From Streptomyces malachitofuscus (GTDB lineage: Bacteria > Actinomycetota > Actinomycetes > Streptomycetales > Streptomycetaceae), in NCBI RefSeq assembly GCF_014650055.1, contig NZ_BMUF01000002.1, positions 558,001 to 622,000 of the forward strand: a stretch of 64,000 nucleotides of DNA, read 5' to 3'. A program made the translations under genes and the position numbers. The first letter of the stretch is position 1, and each line of letters starts with the position of its first letter. Below, piece after piece: positions 24,743 through 32,700 of this stretch. A model generated the notes under the pieces. That model was given only the letters and a program-made list of their open reading frames with translations, did not search any database and was not told the origin of the DNA.

Positions 24743-24902
24743 GGTCGATCCGGCGATCGGCGGCAATGCTGAGACTGGAGCGAGAGTCTGAGATTGACCG
24801 CGGCCGCCGTCTCGGCGAGCCGCGCTTTCAGGCTGAACTTCAGTTTCAGCTTGCGCTCCTGGCACGAACCGGTCCTCAATCCCGCCCGTGCCCCGTAGCG
24901 CA

Positions 24903-24924
24903 CCCCCGCGCTCGCACGCGGGGG
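24903..24924 (-). terminator. terminator hairpin after gene 24955-25686
   Basis: CCCCCGCG (24903-24910) and CGCGGGGG (24917-24924) form an 8-bp stem with a 6-nt loop, 30 nt past the stop codon. It separates the protein gene from the Y RNA about 160 nt further on, though read-through is possible. Confidence 0.65.
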
Positions 24925-24954
24925 CGTTCTCGGTCGCGGTACCCGCGTCCGGCA

Positions 24955-25686
24955 TCAGCCGAACAGGTACCCGAACACCGCGTCCCCGACCCGCTGGTCG
25001 GTGACTTCGGCACTGTTGGCCTCCTCGCGGGCGAACTTCACCGCCTGCTGGAGCTTCTCGACCCGCTCGACGAGCTCGTTGACCCGCCGCGCGGGGAGCG
25101 CCCCGGAGAACTTCACGGTCGTCCAGTACCCGATGGGCACGTCCTCGTAGTACACCTCGACCTGCGCCGGGTGCTTCTCGGTCGCCTCCGCCTTGACGTG
25201 GTTGCGCGGGACCTTCTTGGTGCGGATGGTCCGCACGGGGTCCGTCTTCCACCAGTCCGTGGACGGGTCGTGGGACCAGGACTCGGCGGCGTCGAGGGTG
25301 GGGAGCTTCTTGACGAAGGTGTGCAGATCGGTGAGCTGCTTCTCCAGGAAGAGCAGATAACTGACCGGCACGTCGGCCACGACGGTCCGCCCGTCGACCG
25401 TGACGTCCGCCCGGGCCGTGCAGTTCGCCCAGTCCTTGGTGGCCGTCACGTCGAACAGCCGCGTCAGCGAGGCAGCCATCTCCCGCAGCACGTCCTCGCC
25501 CTGCACCTGCACCCGCGTGGACTCGGGCGGCAACTGCTCGCCCTCCTCGTCCTTGGGCTGGTAGGTACGCGAGATACCGGCCAGCAGCGCGGGCTTCTGC
25601 ACCTTGTGGTGCGCGGCGGTGATGTCCTGGAGCGACTTGCTCTTGACACCCTTCTCGACCGCGATGATCTGATTCAGCTTCGCCAC
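24955..25686 (-). CDS. DUF7873-type protein of unknown function, upstream of the Y RNA
   Basis: 243 residues, no signal or membrane helix. Conserved-looking stretches: MAKLNQIIAVEKGVKSKSLQDITAAHH, ISRTYQPKDEEGEQLPPESTRVQV, LFDVTATKDWANCTARADV, VSYLLFLEKQLTDLHTFVKKLPTLD, TKKVPRNHVKAEATEKHPAQVEVYYEDVPIGYWTTVKFSGALPARRVNELVERVEKLQQAVKFAREEAN, ending VFGYLFG. The helix near the C-terminus may form a coiled coil. I recall close relatives in many streptomycetes and actinophages, filed as DUF7873, with no known function. GTG 25686 is preceded by GGGGGAG. It runs toward the Y RNA on the same strand, which makes an RNA-related role worth testing. Confidence 0.75.
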   Translation of the reverse strand: MAKLNQIIAVEKGVKSKSLQDITAAHHKVQKPALLAGISRTYQPKDEEGEQLPPESTRVQVQGEDVLREMAASLTRLFDVTATKDWANCTARADVTVDGRTVVADVPVSYLLFLEKQLTDLHTFVKKLPTLDAAESWSHDPSTDWWKTDPVRTIRTKKVPRNHVKAEATEKHPAQVEVYYEDVPIGYWTTVKFSGALPARRVNELVERVEKLQQAVKFAREEANSAEVTDQRVGDAVFGYLFG

Positions 25687-25779
25687 GTGGCTCCCCCTTC
25701 GAACACCAGGGAACCTACCTGTCCGGGGCCCGGACGTCCGCCGAATTATCCCGCCCCGCCGTCCCACCCTCACCGATGG

Positions 25780-25821
25780 CCGTTGACCGCCAACGGTTCC
25801 GCGTGGGTACGGTACCCACGC
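25780..25821. promoter_or_regulatory. promoter region with 21-bp perfect palindrome controlling the 25.9-34.2 kb operon
   Basis: Arms GCGTGGGTAC (25801-25810) and GTACCCACGC (25812-25821) around a central G give a perfect 21-bp palindrome. TTGACC at 25783-25788 and TACGGT at 25808-25813 could be -35 and -10 (19-nt spacer), placing the palindrome over the -10. A second dyad, CCGTTG/CAACGG (25780-25796), covers the -35. It lies between the divergent DUF7873 gene and the protease gene. Confidence 0.65.
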
Positions 25822-25900
25822 ATCGGGGAACGCCTTAACCTGACAGACCCGGGCAGTGGGGCGGCACGGCACACTGCCCGGCGTACGCGTGAGGGGGCAC

Positions 25901-27004
25901 GTGGACATGGCAGGAGAAGGACCGGGGTTCTCGGACCCGCCCGCCCACGGGGCGGGCAGGGCGCCGTGGCGGATGAGGGTACTGGCCGGCCCGGACACCG
26001 CGGAGGCGGGAGAGTTACCGGAGCTGCGGCCGGCCGGCGGGAGCATCGTCGCCGATCCGTCGAGGCCGGGGACCGGCACCGTTCCCCGGCAGCTGTCCGG
26101 GCCGGCCCGGACCGCCGTCGCGGGCGCCGCCGTACTGCTCACCGACCGGCTTGCCGTCACGTGCGCCCATGTCGTGGAGAGCGCGCTGAGGTGCCGTCGG
26201 CTGGAGGAAGCCCCGGAGGGTGCCTTCCCGGTGGACTTCCCGGCGTCTCCCGGACACCGCGTGACCGCCCGCGTGGCCCCGGGCGGCTGGTTCCGGCACC
26301 CGCCCGCCGGGGACCTGGCCGTACTGGCGCTGGACAGCCCACCGCCCCCGGGCGCCGGCCCGACGCCCGTCGCGGACGGCCCGGCCGGTGACGGCGCCGC
26401 GGTCCTCGTGTACGGGCACCCCGCCACCGTGCCCGACGGCGTGTGGGCGCGGGCCAGGACGGTGGCGGTCGGCGGGACGCATCCGGGCTGGATGCAGCTC
26501 GAGGGCGACGACGGCCGGGGCGCCCGCATCGAACGCGGATTCAGTGGAGCGGGAGTGTGGGACGAGGCCCGGGGCCAGGTCGTCGGCGTGGTGGCGTCCG
26601 TGCTGAACGCGGTCGGACCGGCCCCTACGCGCGTCGCGTGGATGATCCCCCTCGGGCTGCTCTCCGGAACCCCCTTCGCGCCACCGCCCCCGGCCGCCGC
26701 GGCCGGCCCCGTGTCCGTGGACGCCTGGGACCTCGTCGACACGCTCATGGCCACCGGGTCCGCCGCCGCCGACGCCCGCCGCCTGCTGTCCGTACTGCCC
26801 GTCGGCATCTCCGGCACGGTGCCCCGTGACGACGTACCGCGGTTGCAGCTGTTCCACCTGGTGCGCCGATGCGGTGACTATCCGGACGGCCCCGCCGAGC
26901 TGGTGCGTGCCGTGCGCAAGCTCGAGGGCGACTCCGTCACCGCACGGGACTTCGCCCGGGCGGCACACGCCCTCTGGCCGGACCGGTTGGGCGGCGATGC
27001 CTGA
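25901..27004 (+). CDS. trypsin-like serine protease with C-terminal effector-associated-type domain
   Basis: 367 residues, no signal peptide, so cytoplasmic. Catalytic triad: His90 in VTCAHVVE, Asp138 in GDLAVLAL, Ser215 in GFSGAGVWD. The last 95 residues (VDAWDLVDTLMATGSAAADARRLLSVLPVGISGTVPRDDVPRLQLFHLVRRCGDYPDGPAELVRAVRKLEGD) form a small helical domain that resembles effector-associated domains (EAD2-like). In conflict systems described by Aravind and colleagues such adaptors tether a protease effector to an NTPase platform. Start GTG 25901 has GAGG seven nt upstream; ATG 25907 is equally possible. First of four plus-strand genes. The stop overlaps the next start by 8 nt. Confidence 0.85.
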   Translation: MDMAGEGPGFSDPPAHGAGRAPWRMRVLAGPDTAEAGELPELRPAGGSIVADPSRPGTGTVPRQLSGPARTAVAGAAVLLTDRLAVTCAHVVESALRCRRLEEAPEGAFPVDFPASPGHRVTARVAPGGWFRHPPAGDLAVLALDSPPPPGAGPTPVADGPAGDGAAVLVYGHPATVPDGVWARARTVAVGGTHPGWMQLEGDDGRGARIERGFSGAGVWDEARGQVVGVVASVLNAVGPAPTRVAWMIPLGLLSGTPFAPPPPAAAAGPVSVDAWDLVDTLMATGSAAADARRLLSVLPVGISGTVPRDDVPRLQLFHLVRRCGDYPDGPAELVRAVRKLEGDSVTARDFARAAHALWPDRLGGDA

Positions 27005-28514
27005 CATGTCCGAACGCCCCTGGTGGAGTCCGGGTGCGGGTGACCCGGTCTCCCGCACCGAACGTGCCGCACAGCTCGTCGACGCGCTCATGAAGGTGCC
27101 CGTGCTGGACACCGTGCGCTCGCGCCGGCTGTGCGTCGAAACCGCCCTGGAGCGCCTGGGACAACGGCTCTCCGTCGCGGAGTTCGACGAGAAGAAGCCC
27201 CATCTGGTCGAGATGGTGAAGGTCTTCGGAGGTGTCCCCGAGGGCTGGCGGGAACTGACGGGCGCGGTGCGGTTCCTGGCCCACTACGACCTGCCTTCGG
27301 AGCAGGCGGCCGCCCTGGCCGGCGGCCCCGCCCCGCACCTGGGCGACTCCAAGCAGCGGCGCGAACTCGCCTCGCTCCTGGCCGGTCTTGACCGGCAGAA
27401 CGTCCCCGAGCTGGAGCGGATCTTCGCCTTCGCCGCCGGGGACGGCTTCGGGCCGCTGCCCGCGAGCGTGCGCACGGCCTGGGAGGCGTACGAGCTGCTG
27501 GAGAACTGCAATGTGCCGCCCGACGGCGTCTCCCGGAGCGTGCGCTTCGTGCAGGAAGTGGCCTACGTCGTCGGCCCCGAGCCCGGTGACGCGCTGCGCC
27601 AGTGGCTCAGCCGGGACGTGCGCGCCTCGGTGGACGAGGGCGTGGAGGCCATGCGTCTGCTGGACAACGTCCGTCGCACCACCGGTCGTTGGCGGGACGC
27701 GGCGGACGGGACGGCCTATCTCGTGGTCCGGCTGCATCCGTGCGAGGACTCCGCCGAGCAGGTGTGGCTCACCTGCTGGACCAGTAGGGGAGGCTCCTGG
27801 GAGCCGCGTCAGCGCGACGACCGGAGGCTGTCGCTGAGCGACGTGCCGGCCCGGGTGGCCGCCCTGGTCGACCAGGAGGAGGCACGGCTGCGGCATCACC
27901 GGGGAGGCGTCGTTCTCGAGTTCATCCTTCCGGTGGACATGGTGAACACCCCCGTGGAGGAGTGGCCGCGCGCGGCTCCCTTCGGCTCGGTGGCGGAGGA
28001 CGCGGCCTTCGCCGCGCCCTTCGGGATGGAGTACAAGGTCGTCATAAGAAGCCTGGAACGGATGGACGCCCTGCATCTCCACCGCGTCTGGAACGAGCGC
28101 TGGCAGGTGCTCACCGGTGGCAGCGGGGCGAGCGTGCACCGCTGCGAGCAGGGCGACGGTACCCAACGACGGCGTCTGTACACGAAGTTGAAGCAGGACC
28201 CGTCCATCGCCCTGATGACCCTCGGCTCACCGCCCGACGACGAGGCGGGCCGCCGAGAGCTGGTGCTGGGGTTGCAGGTGGGCCTGCCGGTGCTGCTGTG
28301 GGCGCACGAGGGGGCGCTCAGCGACCGGGAACACGCCGTGGTGCACACACTGTCCGACGCGGGCGGCTGGGATGCTCTACTCGACCATGTGACGCGCTTG
28401 CACTTCTCTCCCGGAACACGGGACGATGGGCTCGAGGGTGCCATGCGCTCTCGCATAGCTGTGCTGTGGGACGATCCGAGCCGCCTCCCCGAGGTCCCGG
28501 AATCGGCGGGTTGA
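26997..28514 (+). CDS. VMAP-C-domain protein (vWA-MoxR-associated protein) with N-terminal EAD-like domain
   Basis: 505 residues, soluble. Residues about 20-105 (AAQLVDALMKVPVLDTVRSRRLCVETALERLGQRLSVAEF... GVPEGWRELTGAVRFLAHY) form a helical effector-associated-type domain like the tail of the preceding protease. Middle about 115-235 is helical (VMAP middle region). C-terminal about 245-505 matches VMAP-C as I know it: YLVVRLHPCEDSAEQVWLTCWTS, VVLEFILPVDMVNTPVEEW, YKVVIRSLERMDALHLHRVWNERW, GLPVLLWAHEGALSD. VMAP proteins couple an effector to a MoxR-vWA pair in ternary conflict systems. Start ATG 26997 lies in the protease stop region (ATGCCTGA). The matching EAD-like modules suggest the two proteins dock. 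Confidence 0.8.
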   Translation: MPDMSERPWWSPGAGDPVSRTERAAQLVDALMKVPVLDTVRSRRLCVETALERLGQRLSVAEFDEKKPHLVEMVKVFGGVPEGWRELTGAVRFLAHYDLPSEQAAALAGGPAPHLGDSKQRRELASLLAGLDRQNVPELERIFAFAAGDGFGPLPASVRTAWEAYELLENCNVPPDGVSRSVRFVQEVAYVVGPEPGDALRQWLSRDVRASVDEGVEAMRLLDNVRRTTGRWRDAADGTAYLVVRLHPCEDSAEQVWLTCWTSRGGSWEPRQRDDRRLSLSDVPARVAALVDQEEARLRHHRGGVVLEFILPVDMVNTPVEEWPRAAPFGSVAEDAAFAAPFGMEYKVVIRSLERMDALHLHRVWNERWQVLTGGSGASVHRCEQGDGTQRRRLYTKLKQDPSIALMTLGSPPDDEAGRRELVLGLQVGLPVLLWAHEGALSDREHAVVHTLSDAGGWDALLDHVTRLHFSPGTRDDGLEGAMRSRIAVLWDDPSRLPEVPESAG

Positions 28515-28634
28515 GCTCCCCGCGCGTCCGGGCGTGCGTCAACTCGCGGCGGAGCGAGGGACGTTGGACGGGAGGTGGCTCGGTCGTACGGATGTGCACC
28601 GCTCCGCGCACGACTCAGGTTTGGGGGACGGTCG

Positions 28635-29777
28635 ATGGCCGACAGGGGTCTGCACGATCCGGCAGCGGCCGACGGCACCGTCGTCGATCCCGGTGCCTGG
28701 CACATCTACCGGGGCACGGGCCGGCCACGCGAGGACGCACCGGGAATCGACCTGCTGCCGCCTCCCCCTCCGTGGCGGCGTTTCTCCGGCGAACCACTCA
28801 TCGAGGAGCCGGCGCCGCAGGACGAGGCGGAATTCACCCGACGGCTGGGACCGGCCGACGGCCCCGTGCCGCGCAGCGCCTCCGTGCAGGAGAAGGACCT
28901 GGTCAACGCCGCGTTGATGCTGCGCCGCCCGTTGATCGTCGCGGGCCCGCCCGGCATCGGGAAGTCCAGCCTCGCCCATTGCGTCAGCCGTGAGCTGGGC
29001 CTTGGCCGGGTGCTGCGGTGGAACATCACCAGCCGCAGCACCCTCAAGGAAGGCCTCTACTCCTACGACGCCATCGGCCGGGTCCAGGAGGCCGCCGCCC
29101 GCGGAGCCCTGCTGGGTCCCGCCCTCGGGGCGTTATCCGGCGAGACTGCCGGGAAACCGCCCGCCGAGCTGGGCTCCGACGGACTGCACAACATCGGCGA
29201 CTACATCCAACTAGGGCCTCTGGGAACGGCGTTACTCCCCCGGGTCGTACCGCGGGTGCTGCTGATCGACGAAATCGACAAGGCCGACGTGGATCTCGTG
29301 GGCGACCTCCTGAGCGTCTTCGAGGAGGGCGAGTACCGGATTTCCGAACTGGCCCGCATGCGCGCCCGGATGCCGGACGCCGAGGTGCACACCGACGATC
29401 CGGACGGCACGGCGTTCGTCCACCACGGGCTGGTGCGCTGTGCGGCGTTCCCCGTCGTCGTGATCACCAGCAACGGCGAGCGGGTCCTGCCGCCGGCCTT
29501 TCTGCGCCGCTGTCTCTACCTCGAACTCCCCCCGCCGGACGCGGACCAGCTCGCGGCGGTGCTCTCCGCCCATCTGGCCGACGGGGACGACGAGCACCGC
29601 GCCGTCATGATCCGGGACTTCCTGGCCCGCTCCCGCACGGGCGGCACCCTCGCCGCCGACCAGTTGCTGAGTTCGGAGTTCCTCCGCACCACCCCGTCCG
29701 GCCCCGGCCGGCATTCCTGGAACGAGCTGCTGCACGCCCTGTGGCGGCGGCTCGACGGGGCAGGGACTGGAGGATGA
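28635..29777 (+). CDS. MoxR-type AAA+ ATPase
   Basis: 380 residues. Walker A AGPPGIGKSS with G104, Walker B VLLIDEIDKAD with D212, sensor I VVITSNGE, and arginine-finger region LPPAFLRRCLYLELPPPD; this order and the TSNGERxLPPAFLRR phrase mark the MoxR/RavA group. The N-terminal 75 residues are proline-rich linker (LLPPPPPWRRFSG). MoxR ATPases act with vWA-domain proteins as chaperone-like remodelers. ATG 28635 has GGGGGA upstream. The stop overlaps the next ATG (ATGA at 29774), and the next protein carries a vWA-like domain, so the pair is coupled in translation and probably in function. Confidence 0.88.
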   Translation: MADRGLHDPAAADGTVVDPGAWHIYRGTGRPREDAPGIDLLPPPPPWRRFSGEPLIEEPAPQDEAEFTRRLGPADGPVPRSASVQEKDLVNAALMLRRPLIVAGPPGIGKSSLAHCVSRELGLGRVLRWNITSRSTLKEGLYSYDAIGRVQEAAARGALLGPALGALSGETAGKPPAELGSDGLHNIGDYIQLGPLGTALLPRVVPRVLLIDEIDKADVDLVGDLLSVFEEGEYRISELARMRARMPDAEVHTDDPDGTAFVHHGLVRCAAFPVVVITSNGERVLPPAFLRRCLYLELPPPDADQLAAVLSAHLADGDDEHRAVMIRDFLARSRTGGTLAADQLLSSEFLRTTPSGPGRHSWNELLHALWRRLDGAGTGG

Positions 29778-32700
29778 GCCACTCGCCCTTCCAAGGCGGC
29801 GGGGCGCGTGACGGTGTCAGGCCGGGTGCCGCTTCGCGGTCCGGGCTGCGCGCCGGCCAGGATCGTACGACGCCGCTCTGGGACGAGGCCGGGGACGTCG
29901 TCTGGCTGGCCATGCAGCGCGAGAGGCTGATCCTCCGGGCCGCCGCGGCACCCCCGCCCGGGCCGCCGGCGGCGGACACCGGACCGGCCCACTCCCCGCC
30001 CACCGACGACACACGCCTGCCCAGGCCGGCCCCGGGGCCGGACCCCGGCCCCGCTCCACGGGAGACCGCCCGCCCCGACGGCCACGACCCGTCCGAGGAG
30101 GCCGGCCCCGCACCCACTCCCGTGGGGAGCACAGCGGAGCCCTACGGCACCTCCCTCCGGCCCGATCCCGGCTCCGCCGGCCGGCCGGCGGAGCGGCTGG
30201 AGAGTCTGCTGGTGGAGCTGGGCAGAAAACTGGCCCTCGACGGTTCCCGGTCCATCGAGAAGTCGGTGCTGCCCCTCAAACAGCGGGTCGGCTCGCTGCA
30301 CCGGCAGGAGCTGGACGAGGAGCGCACCGCCGAGACCGCCGCCGAGCAGGGAGTCTGGCTGCCGTTGCAGCGTCCCGCCGAGGAACGCTGGCTGACGATG
30401 ACCCTGCTGGTCGACTCCGGGGAGTCGATGCGGCTGTGGGCGCCGACCGCCGAGCGGCTCCAGGAGACACTGCACGGCTCGGGCGCGTTCCGGGACGTCC
30501 GTCTGCTCCACTGGCCGACGGGACCGCGGTCCGCCGGTCCGATGCCGCCGGGCGACGGACGCCACGTGTTGCTGGTCCTCACCGATCTCCAGGCCGCCCG
30601 CTGGGCCGACGGCAGCGCCCACCGCGCGCTCGCCCGGTGGGCCCGCGCGGCTCCGACGGCGATCGTGCACGTCCTGCCCGGCCATGTGTGGGCCCGTACC
30701 GGCACCCGCACCCACCGGCTCCGGATCACCGCGCCAGGTCCGGCAGCCGCCAACGCCACTTGGTCCGCCCGCCACGACGACCTCGCCCTGGGCCCCGCCG
30801 ACTTCCCGGACGGCCCGGCGGACGGTCTCACGGACGGCTTCACGCCGGGGCCGGGTGCGGGGCCCGGCGCTCCCGGGCCGGGCATCGCCGTACCGGTGGT
30901 GACGCTGACGGCCGAAGGGCTGGGCCGGTGGGCACGCTTCACCGCGGGCGAAGTGACCGGCGCGTGGGCCGTACGGGCCCTGTGGGTGTCCCCGACGGCC
31001 GGCGGCCCGCCCCTGGCGGCGCGGCAGGACCCGGCGCACCTCATCGCACCGCCCGAGGTGGCGGCCCGCACCCTGCGGGCGCAGCTGTCCCCCACCGCCT
31101 ACCGCCTGGCCCGGCTGTGCGCGGCGCTGCCGCTGCTGAACCTCGCGGTGCTGCGCATGGTGCAGGCCCGGCTGCTGCCCGAGGCGCGCACCTGGCACGT
31201 GGCCGAGCTGCTGCTCTCCGGCATCCTGCGGCGGGTCCCCGGCGATCCCGAAACACCGGCCCTGGCCCGGTCCGAGCTGGAGCTGGGCACCGAACTGCGC
31301 AGGGAGCTGCTGTCCGAGGGGACCAAGGGGGAGACGGCATGGGCGATGACCCTCATGTTCGATTCCCTGGCCGCCGCGGTGCAGGGCCCCTTGGGCCAAA
31401 CCTTCGGTCAGCTCGGGGGAATCGTCCGCGATCCGAGTCGCGCTTCCCGTTTTCCCATGGAAGCTTTACCACCATGGATTTCCTCTGTTTTACCTGCATT
31501 CGCGGCCATGTCCGGCCCCTATGCGACGGCCTTGCACGAGCTCAGTCGCCGCCTTTCCGCAGCCGCTGAGCCCTCCTCGCCATCACTCGCCGAGGTGTCG
31601 GAGAACTCGGAGAACGCAACCTCCGACGACAACGCCCCGTTGGTCGTGGCGGCCGATGTACCGGATCCCGAAGAAGAGAGGAACGCCGAAGTGACCGGCT
31701 TGCAGTCCGCCGAAGTCGGGCAAAGGAGTGACGGGCTGCAGAAGCCGCCACCCGTCTGGGGCAATGTCCCTCCCCGAAACCGTGCCTTCACGGGCCGTGT
31801 CCAGCTCCTCGAGGATCTCCACCGCAGGTTGCAGGAGGGCACCACGGCAGTGCTGCCCGAAGCACTGCAGGGAATGGGCGGCGTCGGCAAATCCCAGCTG
31901 GCGGTCGAGTACGTTTATCGCCACCTCCACGAGTATCAGGTGATCTGGTGGATTCCCTCCGAGCAACCGCAACAGATCCGCCAGTTCCTGGTGATGCTGG
32001 CCGCCCGGCTCGGAGTGAGCGTCGGCAGCGGGGAGGCGAACAGTGCCGTTCCCGCGGTGATAGAAGCACTGCGTATCGGCGAACCCTACAAGAACTGGCT
32101 TCTTGTCTTCGACAACGCAGAAAATCCCGAGGCCGTGCGCGAATTCTTTCCGACAAACGGACCGGGTCGTATTCTCGTCACCTCCCGCAACGCCCAGTGG
32201 GCCGCCTCGGCGCGCCCGCTGGAGGTCGATGTCTTCACCCGCGAGGAGAGCAGGGCACTGCTGCAGCTGCGTGCCCCCACACTGGACGACGAGACAGCGG
32301 ACCGGCTCGCCGAGACACTGGGCGACCTGCCCCTGGGCATCGAACAGGCGGCCGTGTGGCTGTCCGAGACCGGTATGCCCGCCGACGAGTACCTCCGCCT
32401 GTTCGAGCAACAGGCCAACGAGCTGATGAACAGCGACCCTCCGGCCGACTACCCGCTGACCGTGGCGGCCGCCTGGAACGTGTCGCTGGAACGGCTGCGC
32501 CGCAATCACCCCGCGGCCCTCCAGCTCCTGCAGGTGTGCGCGTTCTTCGCCCCCGAGCCGATCTCCCGGCGGCTGCTGACCGGCGTACGGGACGCCCCCG
32601 TACCGGCGGAACTGAGCGCGGCACTCAGCGACCCGATCAAACTGGGCCGGGCCATCCGCGAGATCAACCGCTACGCGCTGGCCCGCATCAACCACAACAC

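Noticed and set aside
24640..24930. tmRNA or small protein gene in the Y RNA region
   Set aside because: No tag-like frame with stop, no SmpB-type ends, and the minus-strand frame reading through the RNA has no ribosome-binding site.
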